64,000 nucleotides of DNA from Aristophania vespae. GTDB taxonomy: Bacteria > Pseudomonadota > Alphaproteobacteria > Acetobacterales > Acetobacteraceae. The translations under genes were made by a program, and so were the position numbers. The notes below the pieces were generated by a model. It did no database searches, was not told the origin of the DNA, and saw only the letters and a program-made list of their open reading frames with translations. Shown here one piece after another: positions 18,833-29,067 of this stretch (within the stretch, counting starts at the first letter, position 1; each line of letters starts with the position of its first letter). The DNA lies in assembly GCF_009906835.1 (NCBI RefSeq), contig NZ_CP047652.1, positions 319,001 to 383,000 on the forward strand. The letters run 5' to 3'.

Positions 18833-19482
18833 GTGCCCTTGTCAGTTTCCGTTTCACGTTGGGGGGTAGGATTTGCCGCCCTTCTTATGCTCTCTGGTTG
18901 TGCGAATCATCCTATTGCTCGGCAGATTGCATCGCCACCCGATCCATTTGGATATGAGAAGGTCTCTTCCCTTTGTAAATTAAGCCCGCTTACCACTGCA
19001 AAAGATGGTAAAATGAGCGTTGAAATGACAGTCGGAAGTGACGAAGGGAAATGCGCTCTATCAGTTAGTAAAAGTGGGGGAGGGAGTTATGTCTCCTTTG
19101 GGTTGATCCAGCTCCAGAGCATGGAAAAGCTTTTCTCTATAATTATGATGGACGCACTTATATAAATTATCAGCCCATCACAGCTTATAGTGGTGAAGAT
19201 AGTTTTGGTGTTGAGCTTATTCCTGCTCATGCGCAGCCAAGACGCCATTTGAGCGTTAAGACAAAAATCGAAGTTGTAGGCGTTAAAGATACCGCTGATA
19301 AAAAAGAGACTGGTGATAAAGCTGCCCCTGCCCCTGTCAGCAAGGAGACGGTGAGTAAAGCAGGCAAAAGCGGTAAAAAGGCCTCACCAGTGCGTCATAG
19401 CCGTAAGGTGACACGCCATAAGGCTGCGGTTCATAAGAAAACAACGACCAAAAAAGCGACTTCTTCAGCAAAGAAGAGCTAG
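18833..19482 (+). CDS. Lipoprotein with a lysine-rich C-terminal tail, with one frameshift
   Basis: The GTG at 18833 follows GGAG by six bases and encodes a lipoprotein signal with lipobox LLMLSGC. The first frame ends soon after 19100. Reading GGG at 19100-19102 as four joins SYVSFG to VDPAPEHGKAFLYNYDG, and the frame then runs to 19482. The middle of the protein is a beta-rich domain of unknown type. The last about 60 residues are rich in Lys, Ala, Thr and His, resembling histone-H1-like or cell-wall-binding tails. Downstream is a strong terminator. I cannot name the family. Confidence 0.55.
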
Positions 19483-19505
19483 TTTTTTAGCAGAAGATAA
19501 AATAG

Positions 19506-19542
19506 AAAAACCCCGGAAAGATATGCCTTTCCGGGGTTTTTT
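19506..19542. terminator. Strong bidirectional rho-independent terminator
   Basis: AAAACCCCGGAAAG and CTTTCCGGGGTTTT form a 14-base perfect stem with a short loop, followed by T on the plus strand and preceded by A runs. It serves the lipoprotein gene on the plus strand and the OmpA-family gene on the minus strand. Confidence 0.9.
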
Positions 19543-19586
19543 AATAAGCAATATTCGAAGGCCCAACAGCCTGTATTTTGCTAGCT

Positions 19587-20732
19587 CTAGTGGAAAATAA
19601 TTTCAACCCTGCGGTTTTGAGCTTCTTTTGCATTTGGAGCCGTGTGTACTAGCGGCTTGGTAGATCCAAAACCTTGTACAGATATGAGTCCTGCTGCAAC
19701 GCCGTCGCGAATGAGTTCAGATTTAATTGCATTAGCTCGTCGTAACGAAAGCGCCTGGTTATAAGTTCTTCCTTTTGTAGTTTTTTGGCCCGAATTATCT
19801 GTGTGGCCATTTACCTCAATGTGGGTAAGTTGAGCCGATGTTGAGTTGCGCGCTGCAACAGCAACGACTTCACGGGCGCGACTGCTTAACATAGCCGAAT
19901 CCCAATCGAAGAAGACGAGATAGCTCCGGGCGGGTGAGGGTGCAGGTGCGGCACTTGGTGTTGAAATCGGGGCCGGGGGAGGTGGCGCCGGGTTAAATTC
20001 ATAACGCAGGCCAAGCATCAGGGAATGGTTAAAATCAGTGCGTGTGTTACGTTTGCCATAATAGCTGCCATCAACACCGGCAGAGGCAAGACTTGCCGTG
20101 CCGTAGGCATGGTGCTTATGAGGCGCGAGAATCGTATAAAAACGATATTCCATAGTGGTGGAGAGACCCACGACCCAGGGCACAGGCAAAGATGCTCCTA
20201 TCATGGCTTGATAGGCAAAATTTCCGGTTGTGCCTGTTACATGTTGGCTATAACTGCCTGCACTCGTTGTTGAGCGTAGTTTGGTATCCATGCTTTGCCA
20301 GCCATAACCAATACCAGCACCAAAATAAGGATAAATCCAATTCTGGCCTATATCCATATCAAATAAGGCATTGGCCATAATGCCATATTTTTGCTGATGC
20401 CCGCTCGCTTTTGACGAAAGTCCAGGACTGTGAAAGCCTGAGTAACGGTTTTGACGGTAATTGCCTTCTAGCTCAACCCGGAAGCCATTATCTAAACCCC
20501 AGCCAACACTACCTAATCCTGTAATGCCGGGATCAAATTCATCCCGCCCTTTAGGAAAAACTCGTGTTTTAGGATTAACTGTTTGAGTCTGGTTAAAGCT
20601 AGCGCCGCCAGCTCCCGACACATATAGACCACGAACAGGTTGTGCCTGAGCCACATTAAAGGCCATTACCGACACCCCTGTGGCCAGACAGCTCCGGGCC
20701 AACATGGCCATGACAGTGGCGCGCTGTATCAT
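19587..20732 (-). CDS. OmpA-family outer membrane beta-barrel protein
   Basis: Outer membrane protein with an N-terminal barrel and a C-terminal peptidoglycan-binding domain. The start chosen is the ATG at 20732, eight bases after GGAGAG; an upstream start at 20792 only adds a basic stretch before the signal peptide. The signal ends near VAQAQPVRG. The barrel has alternating strands (VSGAGGASFNQT, FRVELEGNYRQNRYSGF, GLRYEFNP). A proline- and alanine-rich linker leads into the OmpA domain, with SYLVFFDWDSAMLSS, VNGHTDNSG and LSLRRANAIKSELIRDGV, and NRRVEIIFH at the end. The Asp and Arg residues that bind diaminopimelate are retained. Confidence 0.9.
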   Translation of the reverse strand: MIQRATVMAMLARSCLATGVSVMAFNVAQAQPVRGLYVSGAGGASFNQTQTVNPKTRVFPKGRDEFDPGITGLGSVGWGLDNGFRVELEGNYRQNRYSGFHSPGLSSKASGHQQKYGIMANALFDMDIGQNWIYPYFGAGIGYGWQSMDTKLRSTTSAGSYSQHVTGTTGNFAYQAMIGASLPVPWVVGLSTTMEYRFYTILAPHKHHAYGTASLASAGVDGSYYGKRNTRTDFNHSLMLGLRYEFNPAPPPPAPISTPSAAPAPSPARSYLVFFDWDSAMLSSRAREVVAVAARNSTSAQLTHIEVNGHTDNSGQKTTKGRTYNQALSLRRANAIKSELIRDGVAAGLISVQGFGSTKPLVHTAPNAKEAQNRRVEIIFH

Positions 20733-20859
20733 GTGATTTCTCTCCAACCAAAACGACCGTATTCTTTTCGCCGAAAGTGTCAGGAAAGGCAATCTATTTA
20801 CCTGTTAAGGAGCATTAAACAAAGCATATAAAATGAGTTAATGACTCTTTATTTGCCTT

Positions 20860-21207
20860 TTATTCAGCAAGTTTCCTTGTATCTAGCAGAGTTTCCAGGG
20901 GATGGTCTATATTTTTGACACTTATTTCGATAATCCACAAATCTGGATCAAAGCGTATTTGTTTTTTAAAAAACGAGTCGATTTTTTCAGCATAAGCGTG
21001 TGCTGAGTCTGCTTCAAAATTATGTCGGCGCCATACATGACCAGTTTCCTGCAAAATCGCCGACCGTTGCTGTTGGTCTGTCAGGAGAATAAATATTACC
21101 CCTGCATTTTCATCACCTTTTTTAACAATTAAGGCTGAATCTCCATTCTGGTTAAAGCGCCGTAAAGTAGCCCTGACCCATAATCCCGCTTTTAATCCAT
21201 AAGCCAT
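20860..21207 (-). CDS. DUF1491 family protein
   Basis: A 115-residue cytoplasmic protein. The opening GLKAGLWVRATLRRFNQNG and the sequence KKGDENAGVIFILL match DUF1491, a family found in alphaproteobacteria. The rest includes VWRRHNFEADSAHAYAEKIDSF, with the C-terminal DPDLWIIEI block. No function is established. It lies 21 bases after the S41 peptidase gene on the same strand and is probably co-transcribed. Confidence 0.75.
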   Translation of the reverse strand: MAYGLKAGLWVRATLRRFNQNGDSALIVKKGDENAGVIFILLTDQQQRSAILQETGHVWRRHNFEADSAHAYAEKIDSFFKKQIRFDPDLWIIEISVKNIDHPLETLLDTRKLAE

Positions 21208-21228
21208 AATTGGTCTTTCGTTATATTA

Positions 21229-23083
21229 TTAGAGTTGATCGCTCTTTTTTTGGGGCGCAGTTACAAAGTTAGGCACGCTTTGTAAGGCAGCTTTATAAGC
21301 GCGCGGTGATGCCAAAAGATTAAAGGCAGTGGTAAGACCAATTGTTTCATCAGTAACGGCAGGGCATCTCTGTCTTATTTTCATAATTTTTTGTCTATCT
21401 TCTCCCGTGCGGAGAGACCGGGCCTCTTTGATGAGTGAAGATTGCAATGAGTATCCTCGTTTTAAAGCAGCAAGCTGTTCTGAGGGGCTCGGACCATTAG
21501 AAGCTGAAAGACATATTTGCGGCATGACTCCCAAATCCTGGATGGGTTCACCCAAAGGTCCAAAGTTGCGGCTCCATGTAATGAAAATTTCGCCTTTATT
21601 GGGCAATTGCCCTATGGTCTGAATAAGGCCTTTACCATAGGTCACGCTTCCTATTACAACACCGCGCTGATGATCAGCTAAAGTTGCGGCCAAAATCTCG
21701 GCGGCGCTTGCTGTATGGTCATCAACCAAAATCACAAGAGGGCTGTTGTTAGTGATATCACCGCCTTGTACAGCCCAAACATGGTTGGAGGCTGGATAGC
21801 GGCCAATATTCGTTGCTGCTACACCATGGTCAAGCAGCAAAGCAGCCGTCATGACTGCCTGTTGCAAAACGCCCCCTTATTACCTCTTAAATCAAGAATA
21901 ACTCCCTTTAACTGGGGCGGTTTTTTTCTCCTGCTTTTATGGGAGGGGAGGGTTGATAAAGCATCACTAAGATATTGACTAACTTCATCGGCCGTTTGAG
22001 TGGAAAATTGTTTGACCCGTAAGACAAGATAGTCACTTGTTTTATGATCAATAAAAACAGTTTCGGGGGAAGAGGTTCGAGTGGCAGTTCCAGTTCTTCG
22101 ATTTTCCCGGAAGCAAGAGTATGTTTAATCGAAATATTGCTTTCAGATGACGAGGTGAGCCAGCTTTGAATTTCTGATAAAGCTACATTAGCTGTTTTTC
22201 GGCCGTTAACCTCAAGCAATTTTTGTCCAATATCAATGCCTTGTTCCCAGGCTGTGCTGTTAGCGTTAACGCTGGCGATAACGGGATAAAGGCCTTTAGT
22301 TTTTTCTAGTGTAAAGCCAGCAGAATAATGAATTCCCTCACGATGTATACGTTCTGCTTTTGCCTTGGCTGAGGGGAGATATCGTGAATAAGGGTCAAGA
22401 TGTTTGAACATTTCAGTAAAAAACATCGGGAGAAAGGCATCTTTACCCAACTTCTGAAATGCCACCCCTTCATTCCAGCTTTTTTGGTATACCAACAAAA
22501 TAAGATTAACCCAGCCTTCAATATCATTTTCAGAGGGAAAGGCCTGATCTACGAGGAGTTTATTTCCCTTTAAAAAAACAAGATTATGAAGCGTCTTCTC
22601 TTCATGAATGGCCGTTGGGGCTGAATCTTCAGATACAGGATCAGATGTTATCTCAACAAATGAGAAATCGGGGTCAGTTTCAATAAGGCTATGAAGGCCC
22701 CACAAGCTTAGTTCTTGCACAGAATGAGGTGTCAGTAAGCGCGGCAGCATAAATGTGAAGGCCGAAGAAAGCACGTTGTGCAATAAATTTATTTCATGGC
22801 TTGCCAGAGCTTGGGTACCGCTACCGGGCTTTGTAGAGTCGTTTTGTGTAGCGTCACCTTGAACCGAATTTTGAGCAAATACGAACTGATTTGCTTGTGC
22901 TTTGGCAGGAAATATAAGGGAAAAATTACCTATTAAAACTATGCTTCCCATCACAGCAGGATGGCGAAGGCGGACAGTAAAAATAATACTAAACGCGGTA
23001 GAGACCCTGAAAAAAAGATGAGAGAAAATCACCTTAAAGGAACATGGGTTCCTTAATAAAGAGATTTTCTTTTCATGACTCAT
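21229..23083 (-). CDS. S41-family carboxyl-terminal processing protease, with two frameshifts
   Basis: Periplasmic serine protease of the CtpA/S41 type, about 618 residues when repaired. Residues 1-65 hold a signal or anchor segment; a PDZ-like domain lies near IASVNANSTAWEQGIDIGQKL. The catalytic Ser is in DDHTASAAEILA and the Lys in VTYGKGLIQT. Two one-base losses break the frame: G5 at 22065-22069 and C5 at 21872-21876. Adding one base to each gives PLPPETVFIDHKTSDYLVLR and then ILDLRGNKGGVLQQAVM, the expected S41 sequence. Upstream is topA, downstream DUF1491. A role in envelope protein turnover is inferred from the family. Confidence 0.82.
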
Positions 23084-23186
23084 CTTTAGTCCACTATTAT
23101 ATCTGGTTACGTTTTCGCATCATAATCTAATCATCATGCCCTATTCAAGAAGTCTCAATTATGGTTTTTTCGTTTTTTACTTTATT

Positions 23187-25847
23187 TTAACTTTCTTTTG
23201 TTTTCTTCTTTGTTGTTTTTGTAGTTGTCTTTTTAGAAGATGTAGCAGTTTTTCGTGGTGTTTTAGGTTTTTCCGCTTTCGTCGTAGCAACTTTGCTTGT
23301 CGTTTTTTTCGTGGTGGAAGATGTTTTACGCCCTGACTTTTTCGAGACCTTTCCTTTTTCAGCCAAAAGCAGAATAGCCTCTTCTAATGTCACATCTTCA
23401 ATCTTCGTGTCTTTAGGAAGGGTGGCCATTATTGCTCCATGTTGGACATAAGGGCCATATCTTCCCTTGCGTACCATAACGGTTTCACCATCTTTAGGGT
23501 GCGGGCCAAGTGTGCGCATAGAGGCTAATTTACGGGCAAGAGCATCTACGGCCCTGTTAAGGCCAACGGTAAGAATATCGTCATCTTTATCGAGAGTGCC
23601 GTAAATACTTCCCATTTTTACAAAGGGCCCAAATCTGCCTAGACCCGCCTGAATGGTTTCACCCGTTTCTGGATGGGTTCCTAAGGTTCTGGGGAGAGAA
23701 AGCAAGCCAATAGCTTGTTCTAATGTAATGCTTTCGCCATCCAAATTCTTAGGAATAGCAGCTCGTTTAGGTTTGTATTTTTTATCATCGGCACGGGCTT
23801 CTCCCCTTTGTAGGTAGAGGCCATAAGGTCCGCGTCGGACAGTAATTTCTTCCTCAGTTTCTGGATCTGAGCCGATGACACGAATACCCTCTTTTAGAGT
23901 GATCTGACTATCATCTTCCAAAGCTAAGGGTCGCGTAAACTTACATTCTGGGTAGTTTGAGCACCCTAGAAATGCTCCATGACGTCCGAGCTTAAGCCCT
24001 ATGCGGCCAGTTCCGCAGGCTTTACAGGCACGGGGATCAACGCCATCTTCGTGAGAAGGAAAAAAATGTGGGCCAAGATCTTTGTCCAGAGCATCTATAA
24101 CATCAGAAATTTTAAGATCTTTTGTTTGAGCAACAGTATCAGAAAAATCACGCCAGAAATTGGCCATGACATCATGCCAGTCAGCGCGCCCGCCTGAAAT
24201 ATCATCAAGCTGTTCTTCTAGCGAGGCTGTAAAGCCCGTATCGACATAACGCTCAAAAAATGAAGTCAGAAAGGCTGTGACAAGTCGGCCTCGGTCTTCT
24301 GGCATAAAGCGTTTATTATCGAGCCTGACGTAATTTCTGTCTCTTAAAACACCAAGAATAGAGGCATATGTTGAAGGCCTTCCAATGCCGATATCTTCCA
24401 TCTTTTTAACAAGAGAGGCTTCAGAGTAGCGTGGAGGTGGCTGCGTAAAATGCTGCTCAGCTTTAACGTCTTTAGTCTGAGTGTCGTCACCTTCGGCCAT
24501 AGGAGGAAGGAGGCGACTATTATCATCGTCACTTTTAGGATCGTCGTAACTTTCACGATAAAGATGCAAAAATCCGTCAAAAGCAATGACAGAGCCGGTG
24601 GCCCGTAGCAGTGTTTTGCCAGTTTTGTCCGAAAGTGTTATGGCCGTTTGGTCTATTTCAGCCGATTGCATTTGTGAGGCAACGGCGCGCTTCCATATCA
24701 GTTCATATAAGCGTTTTTGTTCGTTATTTAAAAAATGTGCGACCTGTTCAGGTGATCTTATGACATCTGTTGGTCTTATCGCCTCATGCGCTTCCTGAGC
24801 ATTTTTTGCTTTTGTGGCATAGGCACGAGGGCGGCTGGGGCAGTAATCTTCACCAAATGCGCTGGTAATATGATTCCTGATAGCGCTAATGGCTTCAGCG
24901 GCCATGGTGACGCCGTCGGTTCTCATATAAGTGATCAGACCAACTGTTTCGCCATTAAGCTCAACGCCTTCATAAAGCTGTTGAGCTGTGCGCATTGTTG
25001 TCTGTGCACTCATTCCTAATTTGCGCGAGGCTTCTTGCTGTAAAGTAGATGTCGTAAAAGGAGGAGCAGGGTGTCGTTTTGTGCGTTTGCGCTCAATCTT
25101 TTGAACTGAGAACGCCTCTTTTTTGACTATGTCACGTGCATGAAAAGCCTGTTCTTGGTTTGCAAGATCAAACTGTTCGAGCTTTTTACCTTCCAGGTGC
25201 GTGAGTCTTGCCTCAAAATTTGCATTTTGAGGTGTGATGAAAGTGCCAGTAACGCTCCAATATTCGCGTGGTTTAAAAACCTCAATCTCAGCTTCACGTT
25301 CGCAAATAAGACGTAAAGCGACAGATTGCACGCGCCCAGCACTGCGACTACCGGGCAGTTTGTGCCACAAAACAGGTGAGAGTGTGAATCCAACAAGATA
25401 ATCAAGCGCACGGCGTGCAAGATAGGCATCTATAAGAGGCTGATCTAACGTTCGCGGCGCTGCCATGGCAGCGTTAATGGCTGATTTTGTAATTTCATTG
25501 AATGTAACGCGCTGCACTTCAACATTTTTTAAAAGATTTTTTTCTTCTAAAGCAGAGCGCACATGCCATGAAATTGCCTCGCCCTCACGGTCGGGGTCAG
25601 TGGCAAGAATAAGCGTTTTTGCGCCTTTAACGGCCTTAGCAATGGTTGCAATTTGTTTAGCCCCGCGCTCATCAGTTTGCCATTTCATAGCAAAATTTTC
25701 GTCAGGTAAAACGCTTCCGTCTTTGGGCGGAAGGTCACGTACATGACCAAAAGAGGCGATCACTGTGTATTCGCTACCCAGATATCGATTAATCGTTTTG
25801 GCTTTTGCCGGGCTCTCGACCACCACAATGCTCGTCATCGCCACCAT
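23187..25847 (-). CDS. topA: DNA topoisomerase I
   Basis: Relaxes negative supercoils by type IA strand passage. The 886-residue protein begins with the Toprim domain SIVVVESPAKAKTINRYLG and LATDPDREGEAISWH. The catalytic tyrosine lies in GLITYMRTDGVTM near 315. A zinc-ribbon CKACGTG...CSNYPECKF is followed by three topoisomerase C-terminal repeats (GPYGLYLQRGE, GRFGPFVKMG, GRYGPYVQHGA) and a long Lys/Thr-rich tail, all usual in alphaproteobacteria. It starts 13 bases after dprA, which is also a common neighbour. An in-frame ATG nine bases later (MTSIVVV) is an alternative start. Confidence 0.95.
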   Translation of the reverse strand: MVAMTSIVVVESPAKAKTINRYLGSEYTVIASFGHVRDLPPKDGSVLPDENFAMKWQTDERGAKQIATIAKAVKGAKTLILATDPDREGEAISWHVRSALEEKNLLKNVEVQRVTFNEITKSAINAAMAAPRTLDQPLIDAYLARRALDYLVGFTLSPVLWHKLPGSRSAGRVQSVALRLICEREAEIEVFKPREYWSVTGTFITPQNANFEARLTHLEGKKLEQFDLANQEQAFHARDIVKKEAFSVQKIERKRTKRHPAPPFTTSTLQQEASRKLGMSAQTTMRTAQQLYEGVELNGETVGLITYMRTDGVTMAAEAISAIRNHITSAFGEDYCPSRPRAYATKAKNAQEAHEAIRPTDVIRSPEQVAHFLNNEQKRLYELIWKRAVASQMQSAEIDQTAITLSDKTGKTLLRATGSVIAFDGFLHLYRESYDDPKSDDDNSRLLPPMAEGDDTQTKDVKAEQHFTQPPPRYSEASLVKKMEDIGIGRPSTYASILGVLRDRNYVRLDNKRFMPEDRGRLVTAFLTSFFERYVDTGFTASLEEQLDDISGGRADWHDVMANFWRDFSDTVAQTKDLKISDVIDALDKDLGPHFFPSHEDGVDPRACKACGTGRIGLKLGRHGAFLGCSNYPECKFTRPLALEDDSQITLKEGIRVIGSDPETEEEITVRRGPYGLYLQRGEARADDKKYKPKRAAIPKNLDGESITLEQAIGLLSLPRTLGTHPETGETIQAGLGRFGPFVKMGSIYGTLDKDDDILTVGLNRAVDALARKLASMRTLGPHPKDGETVMVRKGRYGPYVQHGAIMATLPKDTKIEDVTLEEAILLLAEKGKVSKKSGRKTSSTTKKTTSKVATTKAEKPKTPRKTATSSKKTTTKTTKKKTKES

Positions 25848-25860
25848 CCATTCTTAGAAT

Positions 25861-27123
25861 CTAATTTACCTTATCTGGCAATAGCGCAACCTGCCCACCA
25901 GGAAGACACTCAATCACACCTTCTAACTCAAGTTCACTGATAATTGTCATTACCATTGATATCGAGAACTGACAGTGTGCGATAATATCGTCAACCGCTA
26001 TTGGCGTGAAAGAGAGCAGAGAAAGCATTTTTTTGCGAATATCTTCTTTACTATCTTCAGAAAAATCATCTTTTTCATCCAAAAATGATAAATCAGTGGT
26101 TGCTGACTTAGTTTTTGAAGCACCATGTGGGTGATGAACCGCTTTTTTGAGGGTTTGGTCAGGATCGAGTGGACCAGGGGTGCTCAAAAAATTACCATTT
26201 CCAATTGTGTCTCGAGTCCAGGGAGCCGGAACCCTTTGAGGCAAAACTTCAGGAAGAGCCAAAAGAATATCCTGCATCGTTTCAGTCAGAATCGCACCCT
26301 GACGGATAAGATCATTGCTTCCTCTAGAGCGTGCATCAAGGGGTGATCCCGGTGCTGCCAAAACGGCACGATTATAAGCTACAGCGTTTTTTGCAGTAAT
26401 CATGGTACCTGAGCCTTGCGCGGCCTCTATAACCAAGCATCCTAGAGACATACCAGCTATAATTCGATTTCGCCGGGCATAATGGTAAGCTTGTGGGGCT
26501 ATTCCTGGAGGTTGTTCTGTGACAAGACAGCCTCTTTCAGCAATGGCTTCCTGAAGCCTGGCATTTTCAGGGGGATAACAAACATCTAACCCGCCTGCCA
26601 GCGCCGCAACGGTTAGCCCGCTATGGAGTGCACCTTTATGAGCAGCAGAATCTATACCTCGTGCCAGGCCTGAAATTATGCAAATTCCAGCATTAGCTGC
26701 TTCTGCAGCTAGGCTTTCTGCCAGGCGTATACCTCCAATTGATGCATTACGGGCCCCAACAATGCTAAGGCTTGTAAGTGACGTTTTCTGAATATCTCCC
26801 CGCACAAAAAGCAACGTAGGAGCATCAGGAATATGCGTTAGCAAGAGAGGGTAATCTTTATCAGAACGCAAGACATGGCGGCCCTTTAATTTCTCTAAAA
26901 AGGCTATTTCGTCTTCAATCTCGGCCTGAGGAGGCACTGCCAGATTGGCAAAAGAGCCATGCCGGTCTCTGATAAGCGCATCTAAAGTGCGTGTTGCAGT
27001 GCCATAAACACCCAAAAAGCGACTAAATGTAATAGGACCAATTTTAGGTGTTCTTGCCAAACGGATCATAGAGATACGTTCATGTGACTCCTGAGGAGAT
27101 AAGGCAGAAAAACCAGCATTCAT
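25861..27123 (-). CDS. dprA: DNA-processing protein DprA
   Basis: Protects incoming single-stranded DNA and loads RecA during natural transformation. The 420-residue protein has an N-terminal SAM/HhH-like part (RLARTPKIGPITFSRFLG). The Rossmann domain includes SIVGARNASIGGIRLAE, CIISGLARGIDSAAHKGAL, RRNRIIAGMSLGCLVIEA and APGSPLDARSRGSNDLI. A C-terminal winged-helix domain follows (VDDIIAHCQFSISMVMTIISEL, then GGQVALL). Start ATG at 27123 is supported by the conserved RLARTPKIGP soon after it. It lies between plsY and topA. Together with comEC in this window it suggests DNA uptake capacity. Confidence 0.93.
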   Translation of the reverse strand: MNAGFSALSPQESHERISMIRLARTPKIGPITFSRFLGVYGTATRTLDALIRDRHGSFANLAVPPQAEIEDEIAFLEKLKGRHVLRSDKDYPLLLTHIPDAPTLLFVRGDIQKTSLTSLSIVGARNASIGGIRLAESLAAEAANAGICIISGLARGIDSAAHKGALHSGLTVAALAGGLDVCYPPENARLQEAIAERGCLVTEQPPGIAPQAYHYARRNRIIAGMSLGCLVIEAAQGSGTMITAKNAVAYNRAVLAAPGSPLDARSRGSNDLIRQGAILTETMQDILLALPEVLPQRVPAPWTRDTIGNGNFLSTPGPLDPDQTLKKAVHHPHGASKTKSATTDLSFLDEKDDFSEDSKEDIRKKMLSLLSFTPIAVDDIIAHCQFSISMVMTIISELELEGVIECLPGGQVALLPDKVN

Positions 27124-27150
27124 AATAGGTTGATCCTAATCAGAGCAAAT

Positions 27151-27779
27151 TTAGTTTTTTTGCCCGAAACGGTTTTCTTTGCCCTGCACAAGACGCACTA
27201 AATTACCATAATGTCTCAACCAAATTAAAATGGCGATCATATCAGTTGCAACCGGGATGGGCGAAGCAACAGGGTGCGTGGTTAGAGCTGGCATAAGGAA
27301 AGGGGCTATAAGAAACGCCAGAAAAGCCCCGGCAGATGAAATTCGACTTAGTTTAACGGTATAGGCCCAGACAAAAGTGCAAATAAGTCCTACAGGCCAG
27401 CAAAAAGCCCAGAAGATTCCTATTCCTGTCGCAACACCTTTTCCGCCTCGAAATTTGAGCCAAATGGGAAAGCAATGCCCCATAACAACACCAATAGCAG
27501 CTAGGGCCATACTGAGCTCAGTATGTGTAGGGCATAAAACGCGGATAAGAATAACTGCTAAAAACCCCTTAAGGGCATCAAGCAGCATTGTAGCAATGGC
27601 CAGTCCTTTTTTCCCCGTTCTCAGTACATTTGTAGCCCCGATATTTCCTGAGCCAATGTGTCTTATATCGCCAAGGCCAGAAAGTCTGGTCAATATAAGA
27701 CCAAAAGGGATACTGCCAATAAGATAAGCGATTAAAATAATAATCGCCGCTCCGGGGGATAGAGGGAAAAAAAGGGCAC
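27151..27779 (-). CDS. plsY: Glycerol-3-phosphate acyltransferase PlsY, with one frameshift
   Basis: Membrane acyltransferase that uses acyl-phosphate to make lysophosphatidate. The conserved loops are present: LGDIRHIGSGNIGATNVLRTG, MGHCFPIWLKFRGGKGVATG and the final LIWLRHYGNLVRLVQGKENR. In this frame there is no start before the first membrane helix. If one base is added to G5 at 27754-27758, the GTG at 27779 opens MPFFSLYPPGAAIIILIAY, giving the missing first helix. The GTG then immediately follows the pyrC' stop. The A7 run at 27767-27773 is an alternative site. Repaired length is about 209 residues, normal for PlsY. Confidence 0.85.
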
Positions 27780-27780
27780 G

Positions 27781-29067
27781 CTAGGAATTACCTTTTTGCA
27801 AAGTTCTGTCTGTATAAACCTCTTTTCCAGCACGGAAGGTACGTAGGACTTTTCCTTTTAACGTTAAACCATCAAAAGGTGTGTTTTGCGCGCGTCCTGG
27901 CAGCTTGCCTGCTTTTACAGTCCACTCAGCGTCAGGATCGAACATACATAAATCTGCTTCTGCTCCCAGAGACAGAGTTCCTGCGTCCAGACCTAATAAA
28001 CGTGCAGGTGCACTCGTAAGCAGACGTAAACTATCTATTAATGGAAGACCAGCTTTTAATGTAACACCAAGAAGTGTAACCAGACCTGTGCCACCAGCGC
28101 GGGCCTGAGCAAAAGGCAGCCGCTTATCGTCAGCATCAGCGGGGGCATGATCAGAAGCAATAACGTCAATAGTGCCATCAGCCAAGGCGGCTAACACAGC
28201 TAGTCGGTCTCTTTCTTGACGGAGTGGCGGCGATAATTTGGCATAAGTACGGAAGTCGCCAATAGCGTCTTCTGTCATTGTAAAATATGGGGGTGCTGTA
28301 TCACACGTAACGGCCAGACCTTTAGCTTTAGCTCCCCGGATCAGGTCAAGAGCTTCGGCTGTTGATATATGAGCAAAATGCACGCGTGCACCTGTCATTT
28401 CTGCCAAGCGGAGGTCACGTGCTACCATCATAGCTTCAGCCTCTGCCGGAATTTGGGGAAGTCCCAGCTGTACGGCCAAAGCCCCCGCAGTGGCACAACC
28501 ACCTTTTGCTAAAGAAGGCTCTTCAGGGTGGAGGACAATAAGAGCATTTAAAAAACGCGAATAAGCGAGCAGATTACGCATTTGTTTTGCGTCGCTCAAA
28601 GTGCGTGCCCCGTCAGTAAAACCTATGGCGCCAGCCTGTTTCAGCAGGCCCATTTCGGTCATGTCTTTTCCGGCACAGTCACGTGTAAGAGCCCCATAAG
28701 GATAGAGAGACACCAGCCCTGTTTCTCTTCCACGCTGTTTGATGAGGCTTACTAAAGCGGGTGTGTCAATTGAAGGTTGCGTATCGGGTAAGACAGTAAG
28801 GCTTGTAATGCCCCCCGCAACAGCTGCCTGTGCACCGCTATCAATGCTCTCTCTATATTCTGCCCCGGGTTCTCCAAGGCTGACGCGCATATCAACAAGA
28901 CCGGGGCATAAGACAGCCCCTTTCCCATCAATGATATAAGCATCTTTGGGGGCGTCTTTGGCGCTAAATCCTATAATTTTTCCGTCATGTACAACCAGGT
29001 CGCTTTTTTCATCACGTCCATTGGCAGGGTCGATAAGACGAATATTTTTAAAAATCACATTATTCAT
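27781..29067 (-). CDS. pyrC: Dihydroorotase-like protein, probably inactive (PyrC' type)
   Basis: A 428-residue amidohydrolase of the dihydroorotase family. The metal-binding HxH that should follow the first strand is replaced: the protein reads [10 protein letters not shown] at residues 59-68 instead of DxHxHxREPG. The usual TPHH segment reads TAPPYF near 256-261. Later residues such as ASDHAP are kept. This pattern is known for PyrC' (PyrX) proteins, which stabilise aspartate transcarbamoylase rather than catalyse. It overlaps pyrB by four bases, consistent with a complex. A catalytic pyrC would be expected elsewhere in the genome. Confidence 0.85.
   Translation of the reverse strand: MNNVIFKNIRLIDPANGRDEKSDLVVHDGKIIGFSAKDAPKDAYIIDGKGAVLCPGLVDMRVSLGEPGAEYRESIDSGAQAAVAGGITSLTVLPDTQPSIDTPALVSLIKQRGRETGLVSLYPYGALTRDCAGKDMTEMGLLKQAGAIGFTDGARTLSDAKQMRNLLAYSRFLNALIVLHPEEPSLAKGGCATAGALAVQLGLPQIPAEAEAMMVARDLRLAEMTGARVHFAHISTAEALDLIRGAKAKGLAVTCDTAPPYFTMTEDAIGDFRTYAKLSPPLRQERDRLAVLAALADGTIDVIASDHAPADADDKRLPFAQARAGGTGLVTLLGVTLKAGLPLIDSLRLLTSAPARLLGLDAGTLSLGAEADLCMFDPDAEWTVKAGKLPGRAQNTPFDGLTLKGKVLRTFRAGKEVYTDRTLQKGNS

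Noticed and set aside
19249-19482. Separate small Lys-rich protein gene
   Set aside because: The frame is open upstream to 19100 and joins the lipoprotein if one base is added, so it is the C-terminal part of that gene.
23136-23336. Cysteine/phenylalanine-rich plus-strand frame
   Set aside because: It is the antisense of the Lys/Thr-rich tail of topA, and its composition is the mirror of that low-complexity region.
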